A DNA stretch of 64,000 nt. Origin: Chryseobacterium glaciei (GTDB lineage Bacteria > Bacteroidota > Bacteroidia > Flavobacteriales > Weeksellaceae). The stretch covers positions 3,667,001 through 3,731,000 of the forward strand of contig NZ_CP015199.1 of assembly GCF_001648155.1 (NCBI RefSeq), given 5' to 3'. Numbering within the stretch: the stretch's first letter is position 1; the number at the start of each line of letters is the position of its first letter. Of this stretch, positions 44,872-54,476 are shown piece after piece. The notes below the pieces were generated by a model that saw only the letters and a program-made list of their open reading frames with translations, was not told where the DNA came from and made no database searches. The position numbers and the translations under genes are program-made.

Positions 44872-45308
44872 AAACATCACAAAAAGGAATCAATCTGATT
44901 TTATCATTTGAAGGCTTCAGCTCCAAACCTTACCTAGATTCTGCCGGAATCCCGACAATTGGCTATGGAAATACTTATTATCCCGGAGGTAAAAAAGTAA
45001 CCTTGAAAGATCCTTCAATCAGTAGAGAAAAAGGAGCAGAATTATTTTCATCTGTTTTACCAACGTATGAAAAAATAGTTAACAATAAAATTAAAGTGAC
45101 TCTTACCCAAAATCAATTTGACGCTCTTGTATCGCACACATACAATACAGGAGGATCCGACACTTTATTTTCTTTAATCAATAAAAAGGCAGATCCTGAA
45201 ACCATTAAAGGTTGGTTTACTTCGAGATATATTACTGCCGGAGGTAAAGTTTTAAATGGACTCATCCGTAGAAGAAAGGCCGAGGCTGACTTGTTTTTTG
45301 GGAAATAG
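44868..45308 (+). CDS. T4-type endolysin, GH24 lysozyme
   Basis: This 146-residue muramidase has the exact T4-lysozyme triad spacing: Glu15 (ILSFEGF), Asp24 (YLDSAG) and Thr30 (PTIGYG). Downstream are the conserved LTQNQFDALVSHTYNTG and a basic C-terminus (LIRRRKAEADLFFGK). It cleaves peptidoglycan between MurNAc and GlcNAc. It has no signal peptide, so it would need the holin to reach the wall. Start-stop overlap with the spanin-like gene shows translational coupling. It fits release of cytoplasmically assembled particles. Confidence 0.92.
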   Translation: MKTSQKGINLILSFEGFSSKPYLDSAGIPTIGYGNTYYPGGKKVTLKDPSISREKGAELFSSVLPTYEKIVNNKIKVTLTQNQFDALVSHTYNTGGSDTLFSLINKKADPETIKGWFTSRYITAGGKVLNGLIRRRKAEADLFFGK

Positions 45309-45329
45309 AATTCAATAAAATATATGGTT

Positions 45330-45960
45330 TTTTTTGGGTGATGACCATATAAATAATTCACTAATAAATAGGATGATAAAAGAGGCATAAAATCAAAAAT
45401 CCCTCAAAAAAATATAGAATCCATTTAGGGCGATCAGCCTTTCAGCTATGTAGACCTTTCCCTAACTATCAATTTTATCAAAACTAATTTTCAATAATCA
45501 AATGAGTACACCAACACCATTACATACAATTTTGAGTTGGTTTCAAACTGGAGATTTTCCAACAGAAACGCAATTTAAAGAAACGTTTTTATCTTTTTAT
45601 CATAAAGAAGACTTAATCCCTATAGAAGGTATTGAAAGGTTTGAAGAAATTTTTCAATTATTTGCCATTGCAGAAGCATTTCAACAGCATTTAACTGATC
45701 CAAACGCTCATTCGGGATATTTGGCTTTACTGAATGCCAGTAATCTCACCTCAACTCATGTTAATAACTGGAAAAGTAGACTTGGAATTACCAATGTTGC
45801 TACAATTGATAGTTCTGATCAATTGGGTAATGTGTACACTAAAATACAAGTAAATGGTTTTGTTGATGAATTGAAAGATGCGGATAAAGACTTAGCATTG
45901 GAGATAGAAAAAATTAAAAATAGACTATTATCTAACGATCTGTCTTTAGACGAACTTCAG
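45330..45960 (+). repeat. cassette-start repeat, copy 1
   Basis: From about 45330 through 45945 the DNA is nearly identical to 52430-53037 (offset about 7092). It includes the leader with AAATCCCTCAAAAAA and AGGGCGATC.GCCTTTCAGC and about the first 148 codons of the fibre gene. Divergence begins after the LSLDELQEIVD segment. Confidence 0.85.
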
Positions 45961-46359
45961 GAAATCGTTGACTATATCAAAGAAAACAGGGAGCAAATAG
46001 AATTGCTTAAAGAGGATATTATCAGAGGCAGTTCAGATGATAAAATCAATCTTGTTGGAAGTTATTCAAATTGGGGCGCAATTACGTATCAAAATAAGTT
46101 TAATGATTTGGTATATGATAAAATTAAAAATATCGAAGATGCAGCCAGTTCCGAAAAAATCAAGTATGAGGAAAGAATTAGGGGTGACTCTATGATAAAA
46201 CACAATCTTGATACACTAAGTTTTGTGATTGATGCTTACGACACAGTTACAATGTTTACAATACCTCTTAAGGTGAGAAGAATAGACACCAATACTATTG
46301 AAGTGCTGTTTGATTCAATACCGCCAAATATAATTAAGTTAACAATTAAAAAAATATAA
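45502..46359 (+). CDS. tip cassette 1, anchor fibre protein
   Basis: This 285-residue protein has the anchor ILSWFQTGDFPTETQF-KETFLSFYHKED, then a helical connector (FQLFAIAEAFQQHLTDPNAHSGYL) and THVNNWKSRLGI. The C-terminal about 60 residues form a beta-sandwich also seen in the proteins at 46362, 52594 and 53457 (KHNLDTLSFVIDAYDTVT...PPNIIKLTIKK). It heads a three-gene unit whose genes are separated by only 2 bp, so the three products probably assemble into one fibre. Confidence 0.8.
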   Translation: MSTPTPLHTILSWFQTGDFPTETQFKETFLSFYHKEDLIPIEGIERFEEIFQLFAIAEAFQQHLTDPNAHSGYLALLNASNLTSTHVNNWKSRLGITNVATIDSSDQLGNVYTKIQVNGFVDELKDADKDLALEIEKIKNRLLSNDLSLDELQEIVDYIKENREQIELLKEDIIRGSSDDKINLVGSYSNWGAITYQNKFNDLVYDKIKNIEDAASSEKIKYEERIRGDSMIKHNLDTLSFVIDAYDTVTMFTIPLKVRRIDTNTIEVLFDSIPPNIIKLTIKKI

Positions 46360-46361
46360 TT

Positions 46362-47780
46362 ATGGACATTAAATACGCTTATTACAGAAGCTCAGTAGGA
46401 TACAAAATAGAAGGGAAAACTGACAATGATATTTTAACCGCTGGCGGTGGCACAAGGGCAATTAATTCTTTTTGGCATGATGGAAATTTAAATCCGTTAG
46501 ATTATGTGCCAAAAACACGAACTTTAACAATTAACGGTACGGCTTATGATTTGTCAGCAAACCGATCATTTACAACGCCAGACACCATTACCCGTCTGAA
46601 AGGTGGTGCATCCGGTTCTTTAGTATCCGGGGATGTTACTCTTGCAGCAGGTTCTAATATGGCGATTAGTCAAACCGGGAATACAATTACATTATCGTCT
46701 ACAGATACAACGTACAGTGCAGGTAATGGTTTGACATTGACAGGAACTTCATTTTCTTTGCCGGTCACTACTTCAGGTACAGGAAATGTGGTTACGGGAA
46801 TTACTCAGACGACCAACGGAATAACGGTGAATCTGGGCTCTATGCCTACCTCCACGGATTTGGCTAATTATATCCCATTATCTCAAAAAGGTGCAGTGAA
46901 TGGGGTTGCTATTTTGGATGCATCCGGGCAGGTTCCTGCATCTCAATTGCCATCTTACGTGGATGATGTTTTGGAAGGATATTATAAAGCTGCTGACGGA
47001 AAGTTTTACAAAGAAGCGGCATATACTAACCTCATAGCCGGGGAAACGGGTAAAATTTATGTATCTCTTGATAATAATAAAACGTACCGATGGACTGGAA
47101 CAACGTTCGTTTATATTACCTCTGGAGCAGTAGATTCTGTAAATGGATTAACGGGTATTGTAGTTTTAAACAAATCTCATGTCGGCTTAAGTAATGCTGA
47201 TAACACGGCAGATGCAGCGAAAAGTGTCCTTTCAGCTACAAAATGGACGACACAGCGAACGATTACACTTTCCGGAGTTACTGCAACGGCACAAACAATT
47301 GACGGTTCTGGAAATGTCGCAATCCCTATTACCGCTGTTCCTGCGACATTACTAACAGGAACTGCAGCAATCAATACAACCGGATCAGCTGCAAAACTGA
47401 CAACACCAAGAACAATTTCTGCTTCAGGTGACGCTACGTGGACAACGACCTTTGACGGTTCGGCAAATGTTACCTCAGCGTTGACATTAGCTGCAACAGG
47501 AGTAACGGCCGGAACTTATGATGAGGTTACAGTAGATTCTAAAGGTAGAGTTACTGCCGGAACTAATATTGTAAAATCATACACTACTGCTATTTCCGGA
47601 ACTGCAAGTGTAGCGCACAACTTAGGGACTAGAAATGTGGATGTTGCAATGTATGATACGGTGACATTTTACAAAATCGATGGTAGAATAAAATTAACCG
47701 ATCCTAATAAAATAGATATTGAATTTGATTCTGCTTTACCTAATACTGTATCTATAACAGTAACCCGTAAAGATATTTAA
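46362..47780 (+). CDS. tip cassette 1, fibre connector
   Basis: This 472-residue protein starts MDIKYAYYRSSVGYKIEGKT, a start it shares with the next gene. It is rich in phage tail-fibre repeats: ANRSFTTPDTITRLKGGASG, KSHVGLSNADNTADAAKS, GTYDEVTVDSKGRVTAGTN. It closes with the small C-terminal domain SVAHNLGTRNVDVAMYDTVT...PNTVSITVTRK. These features identify a fibre shaft/connector of phage-fibre type. Confidence 0.85.
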   Translation: MDIKYAYYRSSVGYKIEGKTDNDILTAGGGTRAINSFWHDGNLNPLDYVPKTRTLTINGTAYDLSANRSFTTPDTITRLKGGASGSLVSGDVTLAAGSNMAISQTGNTITLSSTDTTYSAGNGLTLTGTSFSLPVTTSGTGNVVTGITQTTNGITVNLGSMPTSTDLANYIPLSQKGAVNGVAILDASGQVPASQLPSYVDDVLEGYYKAADGKFYKEAAYTNLIAGETGKIYVSLDNNKTYRWTGTTFVYITSGAVDSVNGLTGIVVLNKSHVGLSNADNTADAAKSVLSATKWTTQRTITLSGVTATAQTIDGSGNVAIPITAVPATLLTGTAAINTTGSAAKLTTPRTISASGDATWTTTFDGSANVTSALTLAATGVTAGTYDEVTVDSKGRVTAGTNIVKSYTTAISGTASVAHNLGTRNVDVAMYDTVTFYKIDGRIKLTDPNKIDIEFDSALPNTVSITVTRKDI

Positions 47781-47782
47781 AA

Positions 47783-50700
47783 ATGGACATAAAATACGCA
47801 TATTATAACACCTCTAAAGGCTATAGAGTGTTGGGCGGTACAGCCGCCCACTTTTTAAAGGCGGATGGTTCTTTAGACGGTACTTCATATATTCCTGTTA
47901 ATACAGAAATTAATATGGGGGATAAAAATCTCAATTTTACTTCGGGTTCGTTATCTAAACTTGAAAACGGTGCAAGAATTTTTAATAAAGTTTTTCACAA
48001 GTACACAGGAACAGCTCAAACAGGAATACTTAGTATTAAATTTCCTCAAGCTTCCACAGCAGCTACTATGTTTGATGTTACTATAAAAATATTTAATTAC
48101 CAAGCCACTTATTTGGGGAGTATAAGAGTAGCATTCTATAAACAAACTGCAACAGTAATACATTCAACAGGTAGAAAATGTTTAGTTGAATGTACTGATA
48201 ATTTTCCATCAACTATAGTAAATGTAGGTATGGATTTATTAGGTAATGTCTGTATTAATTTAGGTGATATAAATACTGTTTGGAACTTACATACAAATAT
48301 AGAAGTCGAAAGAGTTTCAGCCGTCTATACTGGTGCAGGGGCAGATTGGTCAAAAGGTTGGTCGCAAACTGTAGAAACGGTTGCCCCAGTAGTACCAACT
48401 ACTTATCAAAGTTTAGTTTCTATACCAACAGAAATTTTAGCAACAAGAAGTCAAATACCATCAGCACAAAATTTATCAACAAATCCAACAAATGCTGGAA
48501 CTGTTGATATTTCAGGTGGTGGGACATCAGCTTCTTTGACAAATTTAACTTTAGCATCTAAATCTGATGGTCTTGCTCGTTCAATGAGACACGAATTACA
48601 AGCTTATTATGTATCATCAGGTTCTGTTAATTATCCATCAGCAATCGGTGCAGGTATTAGGCTCGAAAGACATTCGTCTGCGGCAGATCAAAGAGGTTTA
48701 AATTTATGGACAGCAGGTGCTTCTGGACAGATTTACTTTAAAACATTTAACGGTACAGCTAATGAAAGTGCTTGGGAAATGTTTGCTTCAAGAGAATGGG
48801 CAACAGCTAATTTAGCACTGACTAATCATACACATACATTTGCTTCATTAACAGCTAAACCAACAACATTATCTGGTTATGGTATTACTGATGCAATGAG
48901 TACGTCACACCTAGCAAATGGTATAACATCAGGTTTAATAGCTAATTGGAATAATGCATTTGATTGGGGTAATCATAAAGCTATAAATCAAAACCAATGG
49001 TTAGGTTCAGATTATGCTTCGGGATATGAAAAACCTAATTCAACTTATTTTGGTTCAGGAAAATTAAAATTACAAATGCTTCATGGTAATAATGTAGGAG
49101 CAACTGATTCTTGGTATGATGTTCTTTGGATGTCTTCTTATGTAGGTGGTGATGTAAAAAAGTCAACAGCAATAATATCATCTAAATACACTAATGAAAT
49201 TGGTTTTGCAAAACAAGATTATGACGCAGTTGATTGGGGTACTTATGTTAAGTTTTGGACAAGCGATAATCTTAATCCAGCAAACTTCGCAACCGTAACA
49301 CAACTAAACGATCGTATTCCAAAAGCAGTTATTCCTAATAACGATTTTAATAATATAGGAGGTTATGGAGTTTCAGGTATATATAGAGCTGATGCAAATG
49401 CAGGAGGGGTTAAGTATTTGTACGCTCCGATGCTTCACATGGGCGGACAAGATACAATGTCTCAATTACAGATTAATTACAACAATGGTGGAGCTGATGC
49501 TGGAGAATTAAGTTATAGAGGTGGTTATGAAAATAATTATAGTGATTGGAGACTTTCATGGGATGATAAAAATCTACCTAATCCTTTTAGTATTTCTAAA
49601 AATGTAAATGGAGTAAATGCTAACACATTACAAGGTACAAAGCTTCATACTTCTACAGACAATTGGACAAATAAACCGTCTTGGTCAAACTCAGGTTCAG
49701 GTTCATTACTAAACATAAGCACTTATTATGATGTTCCTGAATATGGTTTTCAAATGTATATGGATACAGAGTCTGATTCAATGGGTTTCAGATCAAGACA
49801 TGGATCATCTACATTTAGCGATTGGGATAAAATAATCACCAGAACTAAAGGAAAGTTCATTAATACGGTTATAGTTTCATCGCAAGGTACATCAGATTTA
49901 AATCCAGCAAATATGGGTACTAATGCTAAATTAGTATTATCTAATGGTAATGGTGAATCTCCTGTTTATGGAATGAAGTTTGGCATAGAAAATGACGGTT
50001 CTGGACATATACAGCAACAAAGGTTTGATGGTTCAGCTGGTTCTTATCCTTTGCATCTCCAACCTCTGGATAGTATGGTGACAATAGGAACTTATAACAG
50101 GACTACTACAAGAGATGTTCTTACAGCTTATGGTAAAATATCTGCTTATGGTAACGAATCTAACTCAGTAAAAACTTGGATTCATTCGAGTGGAGTTGAT
50201 ACGATCGTTGCAGGTCATGAATATCATTGGTATAATGATGTATGGAAAGTAGGTAGTAAAAGAGGAGGTGGTACATCAAGTGTTTTTTACAGCTTTGAAT
50301 TTTCTACAGATCAAGGCGCAACTTATGTACCAAAAGTCCAAATCGATTCAGTTTACGGTAATATTTCTACTGCTAATTATGGTGATTCTAATCAATGGAA
50401 TCAAGCTTATCAATGGGGAGATTATAGACAATTTGGTTTAGGAACAAGTTCAAGCAATCCTGTAAATGCTACAGATTTAAATGACATTTCAAATACATCT
50501 ATCTTAAATATAAATGGTGCTACATTAAATACACCTTTCAGTTATGGATCTGTGTGGCATCATAAAAAAGAACATGTTGAATACACTCAAATGGCTATAA
50601 ATGTTCTAAATGGTAATTCTTATACTCGTGGATATTCCGCAGGTTTCGGTGATACTGGTTGGAAGAAAAATTGGAATGATTCAGATTTTAATTATGAAGA

Positions 50701-51721
50701 TTTGGCTAATTGGAGCGAAAAATTTAAAACTTTGCGTCAAGTAGGTGATTTAGATTTAGTTACTGATTCAGGAATTTATAGACAAGAATTACCATTATCA
50801 GGATATGGGTATACAACAACATTAAATTTAAATTCCAGTGATGGTCGTCAACAATTAACAATTGAACGTCAAGGTGGCGGTATGAAATTCAGAGGTGCTA
50901 ATACGGGAAGTGGAAACGCTGGTTGGTCAACATGGAAAACTGTTTGGGATTCAAGTAATCTTATTAATCCAGCAACTCAAACTTGGGTTAATACTAATTT
51001 TATTCCTAAAACACATCCTGTATATAACGTAACTCAAAATAATATTAACTCATGGAATACAGCAGCAGCAAATACTCACACTCATTCTAACTTAGGCTTT
51101 TTAAATAATATTGACCAATGGTTAGGAGTAGGTCAAGCACCTCAATTCAATAGTGTAAGATTAATGAATAGTATAGGGTATGGTACATTAGCTTTAGAAG
51201 AAGATTATATTGGTGGAGAGTTAGGTCTTATAGATTTATCCAATGATGTAGTATATGCTGGTAGAGTAAATGAATATCTTAAATATGGTTCTGATGTTTA
51301 TGGTTCTCAAGGATTGAATATTCATTTTGATTCACGATTAGTTACTGTAGGAAAAGAAATAACCAATCATGAGGATAAGGTTCAAATAGCAGGAAATATA
51401 TCAGTAGATACTATTAATATTTCAGATGTTCCAACGGAATTAGTACTGAATCCTTTATACAATACAGATGGTGATGTAAGACGCTCAAGAAATGCTCATA
51501 TCTATATTGTAACTGGAAATAGTGTGAGATTACCAGACAAACCAATATTAGGACAAAGAATTGAAATCTTTAATGATAGTAACAGTGAAATAGAAGTAGC
51601 TCATGGTAATGTAGGTACAATGTTTTATGTTCCAAGGTTTTGTAAAGTAACAGGTGTAGTTGGAGCCAGAGGATTTATATTTGATGAAAAACCAGTATCT
51701 GCTAAGAAGTATGATGTGTAA
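47783..51721 (+). CDS. tip cassette 1, giant receptor-binding tip
   Basis: This 1312-residue protein starts MDIKYAYYNTSKGYRVLGGT, like its upstream neighbour. It then has repeating tail-fibre modules such as SLTAKPTTLSGYGITDA, NNAFDWGNHK and NQWLGSDYASGYEKPN. A pyocin-knob-like stretch lies near residues 980-1060 (SGIYRQELPLSGYGYTTTLN, TIERQGGGMKFRGANTGSG). The C-terminal about 130 residues carry VRLPDKPILGQRIEIFNDSN, ending KYDV. Several modules recur in the cassette 2 tip. It is the likely receptor-contacting part. Confidence 0.85.
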   Translation: MDIKYAYYNTSKGYRVLGGTAAHFLKADGSLDGTSYIPVNTEINMGDKNLNFTSGSLSKLENGARIFNKVFHKYTGTAQTGILSIKFPQASTAATMFDVTIKIFNYQATYLGSIRVAFYKQTATVIHSTGRKCLVECTDNFPSTIVNVGMDLLGNVCINLGDINTVWNLHTNIEVERVSAVYTGAGADWSKGWSQTVETVAPVVPTTYQSLVSIPTEILATRSQIPSAQNLSTNPTNAGTVDISGGGTSASLTNLTLASKSDGLARSMRHELQAYYVSSGSVNYPSAIGAGIRLERHSSAADQRGLNLWTAGASGQIYFKTFNGTANESAWEMFASREWATANLALTNHTHTFASLTAKPTTLSGYGITDAMSTSHLANGITSGLIANWNNAFDWGNHKAINQNQWLGSDYASGYEKPNSTYFGSGKLKLQMLHGNNVGATDSWYDVLWMSSYVGGDVKKSTAIISSKYTNEIGFAKQDYDAVDWGTYVKFWTSDNLNPANFATVTQLNDRIPKAVIPNNDFNNIGGYGVSGIYRADANAGGVKYLYAPMLHMGGQDTMSQLQINYNNGGADAGELSYRGGYENNYSDWRLSWDDKNLPNPFSISKNVNGVNANTLQGTKLHTSTDNWTNKPSWSNSGSGSLLNISTYYDVPEYGFQMYMDTESDSMGFRSRHGSSTFSDWDKIITRTKGKFINTVIVSSQGTSDLNPANMGTNAKLVLSNGNGESPVYGMKFGIENDGSGHIQQQRFDGSAGSYPLHLQPLDSMVTIGTYNRTTTRDVLTAYGKISAYGNESNSVKTWIHSSGVDTIVAGHEYHWYNDVWKVGSKRGGGTSSVFYSFEFSTDQGATYVPKVQIDSVYGNISTANYGDSNQWNQAYQWGDYRQFGLGTSSSNPVNATDLNDISNTSILNINGATLNTPFSYGSVWHHKKEHVEYTQMAINVLNGNSYTRGYSAGFGDTGWKKNWNDSDFNYEDLANWSEKFKTLRQVGDLDLVTDSGIYRQELPLSGYGYTTTLNLNSSDGRQQLTIERQGGGMKFRGANTGSGNAGWSTWKTVWDSSNLINPATQTWVNTNFIPKTHPVYNVTQNNINSWNTAAANTHTHSNLGFLNNIDQWLGVGQAPQFNSVRLMNSIGYGTLALEEDYIGGELGLIDLSNDVVYAGRVNEYLKYGSDVYGSQGLNIHFDSRLVTVGKEITNHEDKVQIAGNISVDTINISDVPTELVLNPLYNTDGDVRRSRNAHIYIVTGNSVRLPDKPILGQRIEIFNDSNSEIEVAHGNVGTMFYVPRFCKVTGVVGARGFIFDEKPVSAKKYDV

Positions 51722-51732
51722 TTAAAGTATTG

Positions 51733-51919
51733 TTTTATAATAGTTTTGCTACAGATCATAAAGATGTAAAAACACACAGTAAAATTTATATAGGAAATAA
51801 ATCAAACAAGTTTATCAAAACCTCATTAGGATGGATCGTGTGTTGACAACTTAGGAAATACTACATTTAGTAAACTAAAATTCCACGGAGGAAATGAATT
51901 GAAAAACGTCCTCCAATAA
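51733..51919 (+). pseudogene. decayed fibre-tip end
   Basis: One frame reads SFATDHKDVKTHSKIYIGNK through GWIVC and stops. With a frameshift the next frame reads VDNLGNTTFSKLKFHGGNEL-KNVLQ and stops at 51917-51919. The DNLGNTTFSKLKF stretch is typical of phage-fibre C-termini. This is a remnant of a fibre gene that has been replaced. The rest of 51920-52593 holds a hairpin near 51943-51990 and the repeats listed separately. Confidence 0.5.
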
Positions 51920-51942
51920 ATTAAAAACATCTCACATTAATT

Positions 51943-51990
51943 TATCATAAAGCCTACAGTTAGAGGATAACAGTCTTCTGATTGTGGGTT
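51943..51990 (+). terminator. candidate terminator hairpin
   Basis: AAGCCTACAGTTAGA and TCTGATTGTGGGTTT pair with some mismatches in the spacer after cassette 1. No strong T run follows, so function is uncertain. Confidence 0.35.
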
Positions 51991-52129
51991 TCGTGTTGTA
52001 TTGTATTGCTGTGAGATAGATCATTTCATTTTGGATGAAACAATTGTTTTTCAGAAAATGCTTGATAATCTGCTTGTAAATCTTACGTATATACGAATGT
52101 GAGTTCCATAAAATATTGAAACTATTATC

Positions 52130-52315
52130 CTACTGTAACTACAGAATAGAGAAGTCAAAAAACTTTCATAAGAATTAAAAAAAACAGAATTTTGAACATT
52201 GAAATTACAAAGCAGTATCATCCGATTTCACAAAAATAAAGGATACTGCAACTACAGAATGGGGAGGTCAAAAAACTTTTATATGAGCCAAAAAAAATGA
52301 AATTTGAGCTCTAAA
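52130..52315 (+). repeat. fibre-leader repeat, copies 6 and 7 in tandem
   Basis: The two units are 52130-52203 (TACTGTAACTACAGAATAGA ... AACTTTCATAAGAATTAA) and 52216-52315 (TATCATCCGATTTCAC ... ACTGCAACTACAGAATGGGG ... AACTTTTATATGAGCC). They sit 279 bp before cassette 2. They match copies 2-5 and again come as a tandem pair. Confidence 0.78.
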
Positions 52316-52429
52316 GAATGTGAATCGTCATTGACTCCAAAATATTATACTAAGAGAGTAAGCAGGAAGTATTATAAAAAATGTAAGAGATGTTGTTGTA
52401 TGAAATAAAAGTACAAAAACATTGACAAA

Positions 52430-53040
52430 TGCATGTTTTTTTTGGTGATAACTGCTAACTAATAGTATGATAAGAGAGGGATGAATCAAAAATCCCTCAA
52501 AAAATATAGAATCCATTTAGGGCGATCGGCCTTTCAGCTATGTAGACCTTTCCCTAACTATCAATTTTATCAAAACTAATTTTCAATAATCAAATGAGTA
52601 CACCAACACCATTACATACAATTTTGAGTTGGTTTCAAACTGGAGATTTTCCAACAGAAACGCAATTTAAAGAAACGTTTTTATCTTTTTATCACAAAGA
52701 AGAATTAATCCCTATAGAAGGCATTGAAAGGTTTGAAGAAATTTTTCAATTATTTGCCATTGCAGAAGCATTTCAACAGCATTTAACTGATCCAAACGCT
52801 CATTCGGGATATTTGGCTTTACTGAATGCCAGTAATCTCACCTCAACTCATGTTAATAACTGGAAAAGTAAACTTGGAATTACCAATGTTGCTACGATTG
52901 ATAGTTCTGATCAATTGGGTAATGTGTACACTAAAATACAAGTAAATGGTTTTGTTGATGAATTGAAAAATGCGGATAAAGACTTAGCCCTGGAGATAGG
53001 AAATATTAAAAAAATACTATTATCTAGTGATTTGTCTTTA
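52430..53040 (+). repeat. cassette-start repeat, copy 2
   Basis: This is the second copy of the 45330-45960 segment: nearly identical leader from AAATCCCTC to the ATG and nearly identical anchor-coding DNA. The two are in direct orientation about 7.1 kb apart, so recombination between them would delete or swap a cassette. Confidence 0.85.
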
Positions 53041-53442
53041 GATGAACTTCAGGAAATAGTCGATTTCATTAAAAAAAATCGTGATGACATTGAAGCTTTA
53101 AAAGCTATTCCAATAGGGGAATCAAGGGAAGATAAAGTAAAGCTTTTACTCGATTACGATTTGTTAAACAGTCCGAAAAATCAACAGGAATTTAATAAGC
53201 AAATCTATGATAAGGTTTTGCTGATCTCACAGACACCTACAAGTGCGGTGGTACAAGTTACCGGAAGTGCCGTATTTCCTAATACCCTTGAAACGGAAAA
53301 TGTCATCATTCAAGCTCGGGACAGTGTTACGGGTAAAAAAATAAATATTGATGATTACGCAACCAATCAAACCATACAGATTAACATGTTACACGACACC
53401 GCTAATCCACTTAATATTCTCATTTTAAAAGTTAAACCATAA
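52594..53442 (+). CDS. tip cassette 2, anchor fibre protein
   Basis: This 282-residue protein is almost identical to the cassette 1 anchor for about the first 148 residues, including FQTGDFPTETQFKETFLSF and DPNAHSGYLALLNASN. It then diverges. Its C-terminal domain (VTGSAVFPNTLETENVIIQA ... NPLNILILKVKP) aligns loosely with the shared small C-terminal domain. The sharp identity boundary indicates duplication followed by exchange or divergence of the 3' part. It is followed after 14 bp by the connector gene. Confidence 0.8.
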   Translation: MSTPTPLHTILSWFQTGDFPTETQFKETFLSFYHKEELIPIEGIERFEEIFQLFAIAEAFQQHLTDPNAHSGYLALLNASNLTSTHVNNWKSKLGITNVATIDSSDQLGNVYTKIQVNGFVDELKNADKDLALEIGNIKKILLSSDLSLDELQEIVDFIKKNRDDIEALKAIPIGESREDKVKLLLDYDLLNSPKNQQEFNKQIYDKVLLISQTPTSAVVQVTGSAVFPNTLETENVIIQARDSVTGKKINIDDYATNQTIQINMLHDTANPLNILILKVKP

Positions 53443-53456
53443 AAAAATATAAAACT

Positions 53457-54476
53457 ATGAATAATAACGCAGTAATAAGTAATAACGCACATCAGGATAA
53501 TTTTTTTGGAGAACTACAACGTACTCGATTTCACTATTTTGATACACTTCCTGATACGAGTGGAGTTCCCGCAGGTTGGATAATTGATTATAAGCATCAA
53601 TTGCATCAATGGAACGGTACAGAATGGATTAATTTGGCTCAGAATTATGTACATCCTGATTATCCGCTGACCAATAATCCATTTCAGACAGATCAAACAA
53701 GCGGACTTCTATTGTTAAGTCAGATACTGACCAATAGCTCAGGGCATGTTATTAAAGTAGCGGGCCGAAATCTTACCAATGCAGATATTGTCTCTATTTT
53801 CTTGAATGATGCAACTCAGTCAGGAACATATACGTGGTCATCAAATAAGATTAGAACTTATATTGAAAACTTAGTAGGACAAAGCCTTACAGGAGCATTG
53901 ATTTATCAACCGGGAGGCTATATTCCTTCTACTGTTGAAGGTTCAATGACGGCTCCGTCACCAGTTACATCCGCTACCATTAAAACAGGTATGGTGTGGG
54001 TAATTACAGCAAATGGCTGGGTTGGAAATGAACCCGTTTCTGTTGGCGACCATCTTATCGCGAATGCCGATAACGGATCAAATACTCCTGCAAATTATCA
54101 GATTATAGAAAAAGGCATTCCTGATATTGTAGATGCTACAGATACGGTGAAAGGACTTATTCAAATAGCTACAGATGTTGAAGCTATTGCCGGAGCTAAT
54201 GATATTAAAGCAATGACTCCAAAATCTACGAAAGTTGTTTTGGATGCAAAAATTAAATCTAAAACATGGCAAATTGGAGATGGTTCTTCCGTTACTTTCC
54301 CAATTACCCATGGTTGGAATACCTTGAATATTGATTTTATCTGCTATCGTAATACTGATAATAGAAAAATAAATGTAAGCTGTGTACCTACATCTGCAAA
54401 TGATGTACAAATAGATGTTTTAGCACCTCTTACTCCGAATGAATATAGAATTACTTTAACTGCAAGATTAGATTAA
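53457..54476 (+). CDS. tip cassette 2, fibre connector
   Basis: This 339-residue protein differs in sequence from the cassette 1 connector but follows the same plan. The N-terminal segment has RFHYFDTLPDTSGVPAGWII and a WNGTEWINLAQNYVHPD motif. A middle phage-fibre part follows (TAPSPVTSATIKTGMVWVIT, TVKGLIQIATDVEAIAGAND). The C-terminal small domain is ITHGWNTLNIDFICYRNTDN...PNEYRITLTARLD. VKGLIQIATDVEAIAG is a common tail-fibre repeat. Its stop overlaps the start of the tip gene (TAATG). Confidence 0.83.
   Translation: MNNNAVISNNAHQDNFFGELQRTRFHYFDTLPDTSGVPAGWIIDYKHQLHQWNGTEWINLAQNYVHPDYPLTNNPFQTDQTSGLLLLSQILTNSSGHVIKVAGRNLTNADIVSIFLNDATQSGTYTWSSNKIRTYIENLVGQSLTGALIYQPGGYIPSTVEGSMTAPSPVTSATIKTGMVWVITANGWVGNEPVSVGDHLIANADNGSNTPANYQIIEKGIPDIVDATDTVKGLIQIATDVEAIAGANDIKAMTPKSTKVVLDAKIKSKTWQIGDGSSVTFPITHGWNTLNIDFICYRNTDNRKINVSCVPTSANDVQIDVLAPLTPNEYRITLTARLD

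Noticed and set aside
47177..47374. Minus-strand frame inside the connector gene
   Set aside because: It mirrors the repetitive fibre coding sequence and has no supporting signals.
54078..54410. Minus-strand 110-codon frame inside a fibre connector
   Set aside because: Cys/Ile-rich shadow of the + strand gene; no leader or family.
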